In this document: positions 11,351 through 21,581 of the stretch, one piece after another
Layout: each line of letters starts with the position of its first letter
Position numbering within the stretch: position 1 is the first letter of the stretch
Assembly: GCA_023053685.1 (NCBI GenBank)
Contig: JALIGW010000010.1
Coordinates: 6,624,096 to 6,688,095 of the forward strand
From: Diadophis punctatus similis
Lineage: Eukaryota > Chordata > Lepidosauria > Squamata > Dipsadidae
Direction of reading: 5' to 3'
DNA length: 64,000 bases
Position numbers and translations under genes: made by a program
The notes under the pieces: model-generated
The model's database searches: none
Told to the model about the DNA's origin: nothing
Seen by the model: only the letters and a program-made list of their open reading frames with translations

Positions 11351-12411
11351 TCATTTAGCTGCTTGCCAATGCCTTTCATTTGGTTCAGCATTATATCTAG
11401 CCAGTTGATTTACGCTGTAAGATATATCTGGTCTAGACCAATTACTCAAATATGAGAGACTACCAATTAGAGACTGATATATCTCCTTATCAAACACAGG
11501 ACATTTACTATCACTATTTGTAAATCCCTGATCCATTGGTGTCTTAGCAGTTTTACAATTCTCCAGGTTATATCTTTTTAACAATTGGCTAATCTTAGCT
11601 TGCGAAAATTTGAATCCTCTATTTGTCTTCATTATATCAAGACCCAAATAAAGTTTAATTTCTCCTAAATTTCTAATCTTGAACTTACTTTGTAATTCAG
11701 AAACAATATCATTTGCTTCTTGTTCAGTCTTTGTTATAATCGCTATATCATCTGTAAATAATAGCAACAGAGAAATCAAACCATCTTTCTCTCTCCTAAA
11801 TAAACAAGGATCAGCTATACCAGCTTTAAAATCCATGGAAACTAATTCTTTTACAATGCATTTATTCCATTCATAACCTGATTGCTTTAAGCCATAAAGA
11901 CTTTTCTTTAATTTCCAATAATCATTTTTTCCATCATCTTTTAAACCTAATGGCTTTCTCATATAAATGGTATGTTGTAAAGGTGCATGTAGATATGCAG
12001 TTTCAACATCTACATGATTAATTATGCATTTATTTTTAGCTGCCCAAACGAATGCACCTCTCAATGTATTTGCTCTCAGACTAGGTGCAAATACCTCATC
12101 ATAATCCTTATCTGATTGAGCAAATCCCTGAGTAACTAATCTTGCTTTATGGGTAACAGTGCCATCCACACCAGTCTTTAATTTATACACCCATCTGCAA
12201 CCTATTGCATGCTCACCTGGTGGTAACTTTACATCTTCATATACCTCAAGATCCTTTAAAGATTTTAATTCCTTATTCATAGCTTCCTGCCAAGCTACCT
12301 GTTCCTATGTTGGATACAGCTTAATTTCATTATAATTAGATGGTTCCACATTAATCTGTCATACAATACTTGCCTGATATCTATCAGGTGGACGTCTCTC
12401 CCTAGTCGACC
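11351..12411 (-). pseudogene. Copia reverse transcriptase
   Basis: The open frame 11351-12280 covers 309 residues. It begins with the EYxAxxKELKSL-type linker and shows IGCRWVYKLK, THKARLVTQGF, FAPSLRANTLR, HVDVETAYLHAPL (first catalytic Asp) and LKKSLYGLKQSGYEWN. The active-site loop reads LLLFTDDIAI, an F-T-D-D in place of the usual Y-V-D-D of this family. It closes with IGSLSYLSNWSRPDISYSVN and HWQAAK, where a TGA interrupts the expected arginine of the AAKRILRYLK-type motif. The hAT element at 12420 cuts it off from integrase. Confidence 0.9.
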
Positions 12412-12419
12412 TCCTAGGC

Positions 12420-12792
12420 CAGTGATGGCGAACCTTTTTTGGTTCGCGTGCCAAAAGGGGGGGGGATGCGGGGGATCACATGTGTGCGTGCCCACACTCA
12501 TAATTCCATGCACCCCCGCACATGCACGCATGACCCCCCTGCTCCCAGCATACAATGGCACGCCCATTTTTCGCTCTCCCCAGGCTCCAGAGCCTTTCTA
12601 GGAGCCTGGGGAGGGTGAAAACCGCCTTCCCCACCCCCTCTGGAGGCTGGAAACAGCCTGTTTCCCGACTCCCAGTGGGCCCAGAAGGCCCGAAAATCAG
12701 CCGGCTGGTGCACACATGCACGCCGGACCTGAGCTCGCGTGCCCACCGATATGGCTCCGCGTGGCACCCGTGCCATAGGTTCGCCATCACGG
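12420..12792. mobile_element. hAT MITE (CAGTGATGGCGAACC family) nested in Copia
   Basis: Ends CAGTGATGGCGAACCTTTTT and the reverse complement of GGTTCGCCATCACGG. Perfect 8-bp target duplication TCCTAGGC at 12412-12419 and 12793-12800. 373 bp, GC-rich interior, no transposase. It entered the Copia element between integrase and reverse transcriptase, so it is younger than the Copia copy. Confidence 0.95.
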
Positions 12793-13093
12793 TCCTAGGC
12801 AATTTAGTACAAGTTGTTGGAATTTCCTCTTCCTTTTACTCCCCTATCGAAGTATCTTCTACATCATCCATAGATGGTTCTTCCATAGATGATTCCTCTA
12901 TTGAGGATTCTTTCACTATCCTATCATCAGTACTATTCTTATCAGAATCATCAGGAAACAATGGATCCTTAACAGCAATACTATCTTGTTCCTTGTATTC
13001 CTGTTCCAGTTTACTCCATCCAACATGCTCAAGGAATTTAGCACTTGCACTACAATATACTCTAGTAGTACCTGGCTCCTAGAATCTAAATGA

Positions 13094-13528
13094 TCAATGA
13101 TTAGATTCATACCCTACAAAACATAATTTCCGTGCTCTATGTTGTCCCTTTTGCCTTACTTGTATGGGAATATGCACCCATGCTGGTGCACCAAATGTAT
13201 GCAAATAACTAAGATTTGGTTTCCTACCATACCAACGAGTAAATGGCAATTCACCAGTTGTTGCATTCACTACATTGTTCAAAACATGGTTAGCACACAT
13301 TATAGCTTCACCCCAGAGCCTCTCTGGTAAACCAGAATCTGAAATCATGGTTCTAGACATAGCCTGTAATGTCTGACCTCTACGTTCAATATATGCATTA
13401 TGTTGTGGCCGATAAGGAGCAGAACGCTTATGTTCAATACCAGCTCTCTTTAGCATATCTTCAAATCTCTTATTGGTAAACTCAGTACCATTATCAGTTA
13501 CTAAACTAACCAGTTTCTTATTCAGTTT
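13094..13528 (-). pseudogene. Copia integrase, second half of the catalytic core
   Basis: Contains the second catalytic Asp in LVTDNGTEFTN (around 13490) and the Glu in NAYIERRGQTLQ (around 13385), then WGEAIMCANHVLN, LPFTRWYGRKPNL and LHTFGAPAWVHIP. These mark the Copia integrase core and its C-terminal extension. The frame is bounded by TGA codons at 13529-13531 and 13094-13096. Acidic, Ser-rich linker coding continues to about 12845 before the hAT element. Confidence 0.88.
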
Positions 13529-14323
13529 TCATTCAACAAACCTTAACCAGTTTACAAAATGCTGATATGTTTCTGTTTTTGTTTTCATCAGATAACAGAA
13601 ACCATATCTAGAAAAATGATCAACTATGCTCAATATATAACAGGCTCCACCTAAACTGGGTTTCTTAGGGCCAATGAGATCAGCAAATACAACCTCTAAT
13701 GGTTCCTTGGTTTTAAATCCATTTAACCTGTTTGTAGGAATTACCTTGCTCTTTTCCTGATTGCAAGCATTACAATTTAAATATCTTGCACAAGGTTTTA
13801 ATTTTATACCATTAGATAACTCAACAGTTTTCTTTAAAATTTTGAAATTCAAATGTCCCATACATCTATGGAGTAAATGAATACATTTATCGTGAGGCTT
13901 TCTATTTTCATAAACTGAATTAGCCTTATTTAATGGATTATCATGGATAATGTATAAGCCATCGTGCAATCTTGCAGTAACTCTTTTACCTTGTTTTTCA
14001 ATTAAACATTTATCTCCCTGAAAAGTTACCACAAACCCTGCTTTTACCAATTCTCTCACAGATAGTAAGTTATATATAAGGTTAGGTACATATAACATTG
14101 GTAAACTTTCATTAATACATGAACAATATGCATTACCTTCTCCAGATACTCTCAATTTCCAGCCATTTGCTAATGATACATGCTGGTTACTTTTAGTCAT
14201 ATTAACAAATCTCTCTTTATTTTTAGTTATACACTGAGATGCTCCACTGTCTATTATCCAGATATCATGGCTTACAGTTTTATTTGTACTTGATATAGCT
14301 ACACTAACATCATTATAAGCTCT
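13529..14323 (-). pseudogene. Copia protease and N-terminal integrase
   Basis: In the same frame as gag, after one TAG. The aspartic protease active site is WIIDSGASQC (around 14250), followed by LYVPNLIYNLLSV, typical for Copia protease. The zinc-binding HHCC module of integrase follows (HLLHRCMGHLN ... CNACNQEKSK). Then comes the first catalytic Asp in VVFADLIGP (around 13680) and YILSIVDHFSRYGF. The frame ends at a TGA (13529-13531) where Arg is expected. No stop lies inside this section. Confidence 0.9.
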
Positions 14324-15070
14324 CTACATATTACTAGCATTCTGCTTTTTACCCTTTTTACAGAATCTGGCTATATGACCCTTAGCCCCACAAGAATAAC
14401 ATTTCCTAACAATATAGGCAGTTGAAGACAGTTTTTCTTCCTGTGGTTGTTTCTCTCTCAGTTGTTTTCTATCTTGCCTTCTTCTAGACTCTTCTAACAG
14501 TCTTCCTATTATGCCAGTCAATGTCAGTTCATCTCTGGTCAAAACTTCCACTGAAGACACATAATCATCATAAGAGTCATCCAAAGAAGAAAGAATAATA
14601 TAAACTTGATGCAACTCTGAGAAAATCAGTTCTTTTTCATGTAGCTCTTGTAATGTTCTCTTCATAAACTCCAAATGAGCTAACATGTCACCACCTTTTA
14701 ACAAACGTGCTCTGAACAGTTTACGTGTAAGGTGTATGTGCGCACCAACACTATCTCGAACATAAAGTCTCTTTAAGGTATTCCAACACTTGGCAGCAGA
14801 ATCTTCACCATGAATATGGACCAGTTGCCGATCACTCAGTGTCAGTCCAATAATACTAAGAGCCTTTTCATTATCCCGGTTAAAGTCAGCTATTTTCTTC
14901 TTATCTTCATCATTTGTTGGATCCCAAGCTGTTATATCAGGTGGATTATTAACCACAGTCCATAATCCTTCTTTACGCAAAAGTAAGCTGCACTTCATAG
15001 ACCAGGAAACATAGTTAGTTCCATCTAACCTGGTTATCAGGGATAAGCTAGTTGACTGTTCTTGTGCCAT
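14324..15070 (-). CDS. Copia gag
   Basis: Structural gag of the Copia element, 248 residues if started at the MAQEQ methionine (15070); an in-frame methionine upstream at 15139 is possible but is close to the primer site. Early motifs are RLDGTNYVSWSMKC and CWNTLKRLY, typical of Copia gag (UBN2-like). Near the C-terminus a CCHC zinc knuckle reads CYSCGAKGHIARFC. The frame ends at a TAG (14324-14326) directly before the protease in the same frame. Copia usually makes one continuous gag-pol frame, so this TAG is either a mutation or a readthrough signal. Confidence 0.88.
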   Translation of the reverse strand: MAQEQSTSLSLITRLDGTNYVSWSMKCSLLLRKEGLWTVVNNPPDITAWDPTNDEDKKKIADFNRDNEKALSIIGLTLSDRQLVHIHGEDSAAKCWNTLKRLYVRDSVGAHIHLTRKLFRARLLKGGDMLAHLEFMKRTLQELHEKELIFSELHQVYIILSSLDDSYDDYVSSVEVLTRDELTLTGIIGRLLEESRRRQDRKQLREKQPQEEKLSSTAYIVRKCYSCGAKGHIARFCKKGKKQNASNM

Positions 15071-15145
15071 TGTTAATTTAACAGTAAACCACAAGTTAGC
15101 TGTCTGAGTATGAAACTGAATATTCACACTAACTCTCAATATCTC

Positions 15146-15162
15146 TCTGGGCCCATAACCAG
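15146..15162 (-). promoter_or_regulatory. Copia primer binding site, initiator tRNA-Met anticodon arm
   Basis: Just inside the 5' LTR, the minus strand reads GGTTATGGGCCCAG two bases after the LTR end. This is complementary to the anticodon stem-loop of eukaryotic initiator tRNA-Met (CTGGGCCCATAACC), not to a tRNA 3' end. Priming by a cleaved initiator tRNA half is known for Drosophila copia and yeast Ty5. Confidence 0.82.
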
Positions 15163-15629
15163 TGTTAATGTATTAGCAGAGTATTCCTTGTGTTACCAAG
15201 GTTGTGCATACAGAAACATTTAGATTGAGATCAGTTGTGAATAAGTACTCAGCCACACACAGATACACTAACTTGAGTTAAAGTTTACTTTAAGAAATAG
15301 CATTTTCCTATAAACAGTCCAAAGTCATACACTTAATAGTCATAATAACAATCCAAATATTATCAAGTACAAATACTTTTTAGCTATAATACATAACTAC
15401 AACACAGAGAGAAATGCAGAGCATACATACACAATGTCTTGCTCTAATGAGTAGCAGAGAACAGTGAGTAGCAGAGACAAAGACAAACAGAGAAGGACTC
15501 CCAGAGAAATAAGCTGTGAACTCTAGCTCCCTCTTGTGGCAGTCTGCAACACCTCAGCTAAACAGACATAGCTCTGTTAAAAGCTAGACATATATTGTCT
15601 ACCCAATCGTTATGGACAGAGTCCTAACA
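15163..15629 (-). repeat. Copia 5' LTR
   Basis: 467 bp. Near copy of 10323-10786; it carries three extra bases near 15490. Confidence 0.93.
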
Positions 15630-15634
15630 CCTAA

Positions 15635-15910
15635 TCATATAAAAGCAATGTTATACTTTTGAGCTTAACAGTAGCATTCCAGGCTCTTTCTATATTGCTT
15701 AAACTTTGTAATTATCTTGGCAGAACTATTCTTAGTCTGATTTTAAGGTCATTGCTTGATGACATCGAACAATTGTACTGTTTTGCTCCATCCTATCTTT
15801 GTATGGTTTGTTCATTTCATAAATACTCTCAACTTTCTAAAAGGATCTTGCAGAGAACCCATATGCTAAATAGATCCTTAGTATGGATTCATGTGTTTCT
15901 GTTTCTTTTT
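15635..15910 (+). other. DMD intron 48 sequence, nothing recognised
   Basis: AT-rich, no motif recognised. It continues the pre-insertion sequence at 10200-10320. Confidence 0.45.
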
Positions 15911-15916
15911 TATTTG

Positions 15917-16395
15917 AGATGAGATGAGATGAGATAAAATAAGATAATCTTTATTAACACTTTTTCTGTGTGTACACTGGCACATATTAAAAATGAAATT
16001 CTGATGCCTGCTGTCACAAGAAAATGTGTGTACAAATACATATAAATGTGCTGTATGAAATGCATACACATAGCCATTACTCACGGTCAATTTTGAATAC
16101 ACAGCAGAAAAGAGAGTCTTGAGAGTTAACATGGTTGATACTATATTAATACAAAGCTATTACAGAATCTAGTTGTTATGCTTCAGATATTATGAAGCCT
16201 CCTCCTAGAAGGTAACAAAGAAAACCTGTCATGGAGAGGATGTGTAGCGTCTCAGACAATACTGCAGACCTTGGTCAAGCAGTGCTTATATGTGATGTCT
16301 TGGATAGAAAGAAGTGAACTTCCAATAATCTTTTCTGCCATCCTCATCACTCTCTGCACAGCCTTCCTGTCCAAAACAGTAATACAGACATATGT
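15917..16395 (-). repeat. Rex1-like LINE 3' end
   Basis: The minus strand carries decayed coding with VMRMAEKIIGSSLLSIQDI (around 16330), typical of the region after the reverse transcriptase in Rex1-type LINEs. The remnant ends in a short tandem tail of ATCTC units (GAGAT on +, 15917-15936). Several stops are present. A matching reverse-transcriptase fragment lies at 43275-43640. The clade assignment is tentative. Confidence 0.6.
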
Positions 16396-16601
16396 TGTTC
16401 TTCAAATATTGACAAATACAGAAAGGAATATTAATAACAATAATATGAAACCAATTCCCCCCCAGGAAATATCTCAGAATTAAAAACAATATGTTTTAGC
16501 TAAGAAAATATTAGTGATAGTAGTCGCTGATGTCAGAGTCTCTTTTTGGTCTAATAACATTTTGACTCTGACAAGTCAGTTTTATGCAATATTATTTTAA
16601 A

Positions 16602-17685
16602 TACCGTATTTTTTGGAGTATAAGATGCACCGAAGTATAAGACGCACCTTAGTTTTGGGGGAGGAAAACAAGGAAAAAAGGCCTCTGCCTCCCAGCAATT
16701 TGCCAAACAGCAAACAGCACAGATGATATACACTGTTTGCTGTGTATTTCTGAGCATGTGTGTCTGACCCATAGAAATAGCAAAGAATTGGAGAAATGTA
16801 CATTATGGCAGTATATTAATCCCAGAAAGTTTTCTTAAATGTAATCACACTAACTCCTCCTAATTATTTAAATAGATCTACTCCAAACATGACTAAGTCA
16901 GGGTTTAATTCAGCTGCCTTATTTTAATACTAATACTTAATACTAATACTTAATACTAAAACAGGACATTTCAGATTATACTTTTACAGATCTTTAAAAT
17001 TGATGTGGCTTTCTGGAAGTATTCTCTGCTATTTAAAAGAAGATACAATAGCACTGGGCCTCTTCAGATCAAGCATTTATTTTAAAAAGCTTCTTCATTT
17101 TGTTAAGTTGTCTAGATTTACAGGGGTCTCCAACCTTGGCAACTTTAAGACTTGTGGACTTCAACTCCCAGAATTCCACAGCCAGCAAAGCTAACAAAGC
17201 TGGCTGTTGAATTCTGGGAGTTGAAGTCCACAAGTCTTAAAGTTGCTAAGGTTGGAGACCCCTGGTCTAGAACAATAATAAAACAATCTTTAAAAATAAG
17301 TTTAATAATTTGAACATTCTATAGGCATTTATAGTTATTGACTTACCTTCTTGCAGCAAAAAACAGCCAGTTTCAGCACAGTCTGTTTAGCACAAGAATT
17401 TGACTCCCTCCAGCAATTTGACTCCGTGCAGTTTTAGTTTCACTTTCATTTTAGCACGTGGGCTTGCCGGCAACTTTAATAAAACAGCTGAGTGTCGGGA
17501 GGCAGATAATCAGTGGCTAATGAGGCTCTGCTGCTGTTTGCTGCAAAAAGGTAAATTGCTGGCAAGCAAAGATCAAAGAGTGGGGGTGGCTGGGTGGGGC
17601 TACATTCGGTGTATAAGATGCACCCAAGTTTTCACCCTCTTTTGGGGGGTAAAAAGATGTGTCTTATACTCCAAAAAATACGGTA
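16602..17685. mobile_element. TIR element (GTATAAGACGCACC family), copy b, upstream of exon 49
   Basis: Ends TACCGTATTTTTTGGAG and CTCCAAAAAATACGGTA. The interior is nearly the same as copy c (18376-19378), in the same orientation, including a nested palindromic MITE at the same place. It contains a small TAATACT tandem repeat (16925-16965). It ends 240 bases before exon 49. No transposase. Confidence 0.85.
17121..17264. repeat. Palindromic MITE nested in copy b
   Basis: 144 bp near-perfect inverted repeat starting CAGGGGTCTCCAACCTTGGC and ending with its complement. The arms are about 65 bases around an AGCCAGCAAAGCTAACAAAG centre. It would fold into a long hairpin. An almost identical copy is at 18841-18984. 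Confidence 0.88.
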
Positions 17686-17925
17686 TATCTTATTTCCTGT
17701 ATCAATTTTATTTTGATTTATTTCTGTAATATTCAGTAACTGAGACATAAGGACTATTGTTGCTTCAGTTTTTTTAAAAAATGTTTTTTGCTAAACATTT
17801 TTTACTACTTATAATAAGAAACTAATCTATCCAGAATACAACTTCATGGGGAATTTCAAACTATGATTTTTTTTTATTGTTCAGAATAGAGCTAATCTAC
17901 ACTACTTTTGTTTTTCCTTTTTCAG

Positions 17926-18027
17926 GAAATTGAAGCAACTGTAAAATCTAAACAGCCAGATGTGGAAGGAATTTTGTATAAAGGGTGTCATTTATATAAA
18001 GAAAAACTAGCTACTCAACCAGTAACG
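17926..18027 (+). CDS. DMD: Dystrophin exon 49 (human numbering)
   Basis: 102-bp, phase-0 exon encoding 34 residues of a spectrin-type repeat in the dystrophin rod. It reads EIEATVKSKQPDVEGILYKG, then CHLYKEKLATQPVT. It aligns with human exon 49 without gaps and has the same length and phase. The acceptor is TTTTTCAG at 17918-17925 and the donor is GTAATG at 18028. Dystrophin links cortical actin to the membrane dystroglycan complex in muscle, and this segment is part of the flexible rod. It lies between two direct repeats (copies b and c). Because it is 102 bp, its loss would keep the reading frame. Confidence 0.95.
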
Positions 18028-18375
18028 GTAATGAAACAACCTTAGTAATATTCATTACTGCATGATAGATTATACTTCTGTTGCAAACTTGTCCTTGATG
18101 TGATCTGTTTGAAACTATTAAAAATTCAGAGCTCGAGACACTACAAAGGAATAAAAATTATGCTTTCTGTTAAAATTATTTATTAATTTCTTAAATTAAG
18201 AACTTTGGTGGGTCAAAAGTAGTTTTAGCAAAAATTCTATAACATGATCACAGAAGACAAAAAAAAGTTATATTAATACTCTGTGAATACTATGTGAGAG
18301 AAATAGGAAAGAATTCTGTTTATTGATATATTAGGAAATTTAGGAAGCAAAAGAGATATCCTTTCTATTTATATT

Positions 18376-19378
18376 TACCGTATTTTTCGGAGTATAAGAT
18401 GCACCGGAGTATAAGACACACCTTAGTTTTGGGGGAGGAAAACAAGGAAAAAAGGCCTCTGCCTCCAAGCAATTTGCCAAACAGCAAACAGCAAACAGCA
18501 CAGATGATATACACTGTTTGCTGTGTATTTCTGTGCACGTGTGCCTGACCCATAGAAATAGCAAATAATTGGAGAAATGTACATTATGCCAGAAAGTTTT
18601 CTTAAATGTAGTCACACTAACTCCTCTCAATTATTTAAATAGATCTACTCCAAGGTAAGTGAGGATTTAACTCTAATACTAAACAGGACACTGTTACATT
18701 TCAGACTATACTTGTACAGAGCTGTTAAAATTAATTAAAATTTCTGGAAGTATACATTATTCTCTATTATTTAAAAGAAGATACAATAGCACTGGGCCTC
18801 TTCAGAGCAAGCATTTATTTTCTTAAGTTGTCTAGATTTACAGGGGTCTCCAACCTTGGCAACTTTAAGACTTGTGGACTTCAACTCCCGGAATTCCACA
18901 GCCAGCAAAGCTAACAAAGCTGGCTGTGGAATTCTGGGAGTTGAAGTCCACAAGTCTTAAAATTGCCAAGGTTGGAGACCCCTGGCTCTAGAACAATAAT
19001 AAAGCAGTCTTTAAAAAATAAGTCTAATAATTTGAACATTCTACAGACATTTATAGTTATTCACTTACCCCCTTGCATCCAGTTCAGCAGAAAATAAAAA
19101 TCTATGTGTCTTTCCCAGCTATTTGCCTCTTTGCTGCTAGTTTCACTTTCATTTTAGCACATGGCAAATCAGCTGTAGGTCGGGAAGCTGCTAATGACTT
19201 GCTTGGCTTTACAGACTCTTCCCTCTTTGCTGCAAACAGGTAAATTGCTGGAAGACAGAAGCCAAAGTGTGGGGGTGGCTGGGTGGGTGGGGCTACATTC
19301 GGTGTATAAGACACACCCAAGTTTTCACCCTCTTTTGGGGGGTAAAAAGGTGCATCTTATACTCCGAAAAATACAGTA
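18376..19378. mobile_element. TIR element (GTATAAGACGCACC family), copy c, downstream of exon 49
   Basis: Starts TACCGTATTTTTCGGAGTAT and ends TCTTATACTCCGAAAAATAC then AGTA. Direct-orientation near duplicate of copy b. It starts 349 bases after exon 49. Copies b and c are both followed by TATCTT; the significance is unclear. Confidence 0.85.
18841..18984. repeat. Palindromic MITE nested in copy c
   Basis: Same hairpin as 17121-17264, in the same internal position. This shows that the composite (TIR element plus palindrome) existed before the two copies separated. Confidence 0.88.
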
Positions 19379-19786
19379 TATCTTTTCCTTCCTAAATTTC
19401 TTCATGTGCCAATAAACAGAAACAGTTAGTGGACATCATATGGAAAGGGGAAAAAGTAAATGTCATATTTTTATATCACAACTATTGCCAAATTTATTTT
19501 CTTTTGTGGCCCTTCTGTTCCATTCTAATATTATCAAACTTGACAAAAGTCTGCATGCAGTCTTTGTTCTGGATGTACAAAGTAACAACAGTCATGCACA
19601 CAAGATTTAATATTTTACTCCAAGTTTTGATAAATGAAAGATTAAAAACATTCAGTAGTATTTTATGTAATGCTACTATTCAGTCAGTAATAAGTTTCTT
19701 ATTCTACTATTATCTTTACTTTACTTGTGCACAAAATTTATACTCCTGGATACAGAATTCTGTGCAAAATAATTGCAGAGATAGTA
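19379..19786 (+). other. DMD intron 49 sequence, nothing recognised
   Basis: AT-rich unique-looking intron, no family recognised. Confidence 0.45.
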
Positions 19787-19953
19787 CAGTAGTGGGTTTC
19801 TCTTACCTTTGCTACCGGTTCGGGAATGGGAGCACGCGCGCAACGCTTCTGCGTATGCGCAGAATGTTTTTTATGATGTCCGGGAGGGTGGGCGGAGCCT
19901 CCCACCGCTACCAGTTCACCGAACTGGTGCGAACCGGTAGCAACACACCACTG
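19787..19953. mobile_element. hAT MITE in intron 49
   Basis: Starts CAGTAGTGGGTTTCTCTTAC and ends ACCGGTAGCAACACACCACTG. 167 bp with CCGGTTCG motifs near both ends and a short GCGTATGCGCA palindrome (19851-19861). Flanking target duplications are too degraded to be sure. Confidence 0.75.
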
Positions 19954-20271
19954 AATAATATAAATAGTTTTGAAACTGAATAGATTGGCTTGTAATGCCA
20001 TTAGAGACTTGCACAAATATGTTGGATTGCCTTCTATTGATACTGTAGCATTGAAGTTTGTACCTCAGCATGAATTACATTAGATGATCAACTATTTCAA
20101 CTCAGTGATTCTACCTGAACATTGAACTACTAATTACCAAATGAGTTTTGAATGCTATCTTAACAGAATAGAAATTAAAAGCAATAATTATAAAGGTGAA
20201 ATATTTATCTTAAAATGCTAGATCTTTATGAAACTTTTAATAATAGACTTAAATTAATATTTTTTGCTTAG

Positions 20272-20377
20272 AAAAAATTGGAGGATTTAAACACTGACTG
20301 GAAAACAGTAAATCATTTAATCCAAGCTCTAAAAGAAAAGCCAAGGTCTGCAGTTCCAATTGTACCGTTTGGGGCTG
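20272..20377 (+). CDS. DMD: Dystrophin exon 50 (human numbering)
   Basis: 106-bp exon encoding 35 residues plus the first base of the next codon. It begins KKLEDLNTDWKTVNHLIQAL and closes VPIVPFGA. The spectrin-repeat half is clearly dystrophin. The last dozen residues enter hinge 3 and are poorly conserved. Human exon 50 is 109 bp, so this exon is one codon shorter and keeps the same phase. The acceptor is TTTTTGCTTAG (ending 20271) and the donor a consensus GTAAGT at 20378. Loss of exon 50 alone would shift the frame. Confidence 0.95.
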
Positions 20378-20896
20378 GTAAGTACCTAATGATTTAAAAC
20401 GTTCACAGGTAAAAGTTAACTCAGAGTATTAAAGTTAATGCTGCTGTAACTATAATAACAATAATAACTCTGACATCTTAATATGCTCTATAGCATTAAC
20501 ATTACAACTATATTTTGATTAAAACAAATGAAATTAAAGTAGTACTTGAATAGCTTCCCTAATATAATGTTAACAATAGTAACATTACAATACTGTTGTA
20601 CTGAAAAAGTATAGGGTAGGTATTAGACACCTTATCTTAGTTATTGATAATGGGGAAAAAGAATGATAAACTGCTATTAGTTGTTCTGCTGTATAGATAT
20701 GCCTTTAGAAAAATAATGGAATATTAATATATTTGTACATTTGTTCAACAGTTCAGTTTAAGGGTAGATTTAGCTGAATATTAATTAAAAAGATAGACAA
20801 ACTGGAAAATTATCTGAAAATTACATAGAGTTTAATATGGTTCTATGGCAAAATCACAACTTAACTATATTCCATTTTATAATTTATTTAAGCTAT
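20378..20896 (+). other. Start of DMD intron 50, nothing recognised
   Basis: AT-rich intron after the exon 50 donor. No repeat family recognised. Confidence 0.5.
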
Positions 20897-20976
20897 AGTA
20901 ATCAATCAGAATATAGCTGGAAGGGACCTTGGAAGTCTTCTAGTCAAACCCTCTGCTCAAGCAGGAGATCCTATAC

Positions 20977-21250
20977 CAGTGATGACGAACCTTTTCGGCA
21001 CAGAGTGCCCAAACCGGAACGCGCATTCGTTTGTCTGTGCATGCGTGCGCTGGAGCATCAGAAACCCAAAGACCAGCTGGCTGGTACACATGTGTGAGCC
21101 AGCCAGCTGGTCTTTGGGTTTCCGGCACTCCAGCACACGTGAAGACCAGCACACCAGAAATCAGAAGAGCAGCTGGCGACGGTGCGCATGCCCACAGAGA
21201 GGGCTCTGCATGCCACCTCTGGCACGTGTTCCATAGGTTCGCCATCATAG
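20977..21250. mobile_element. hAT MITE (CAGTGATGG family) nested in CR1
   Basis: Starts CAGTGATGACGAACCTTTTC and ends TTCCATAGGTTCGCCATCATAG. The 8-bp target duplication is TCCTATAC (20969-20976) against CCCTATAC (21251-21258). It carries an internal inverted module around 21062-21120 (CCAGCTGG, GACCAGCTGGCTGG). Confidence 0.9.
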
Positions 21251-21581
21251 CCCTATACCATTTCAGACAGGTGGCTATCCAGTCTTTTCTTAAAAACCTC
21301 CAGTGATGAAGCACCTATAACTTCTGAAGGCAAGCTGTTCCTCTGGTTAATTGTTCTCACTGTCAGAAAATTTCTCCTTATTTCTAGGTTGAATCTCTCC
21401 TTGATCAGTTTCCATTAATTATTCCTTGTTTAGCCCTCAGATACTTTGGAAAATTGGTTGAACCCCTCCACTCTGTGACAGCCCCTAAAATATTGGAACA
21501 CTGCTATCATGTTTCCCCTGGTCCTTCTCTTCACTAAACTAGCCATGCCCAGTTCCTGTAACTGTTCTTCATATGTTTTAG

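Larger units (their letters stand above)
10323..15629 (-). mobile_element. Ty1/Copia LTR retrotransposon, full length
   Basis: Two LTRs (10323-10786 and 15163-15629) begin TGTTAATGTATTAGCA and end CTAACA. By eye they differ at only about 6-8 bases plus one 3-bp gap. The 5-bp target duplication CCTAA is perfect on both sides (10318-10322, 15630-15634). Genes on the minus strand follow the Copia order gag, protease, integrase, reverse transcriptase, RNase H. Several in-frame stops and a hAT element inserted at 12420-12792 make it inactive. Confidence 0.95.

Noticed and set aside
15146..15162. Match to initiator tRNA-Met that could be a tRNA gene.
   Set aside because: Only the anticodon arm matches and it sits two bases from an LTR, so it is a primer binding site.
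17926..18027. Utrophin rather than dystrophin.
   Set aside because: The three exons match dystrophin in sequence, order, length and phase, including KQPDVE and EMPSSL-LEVPAL motifs.
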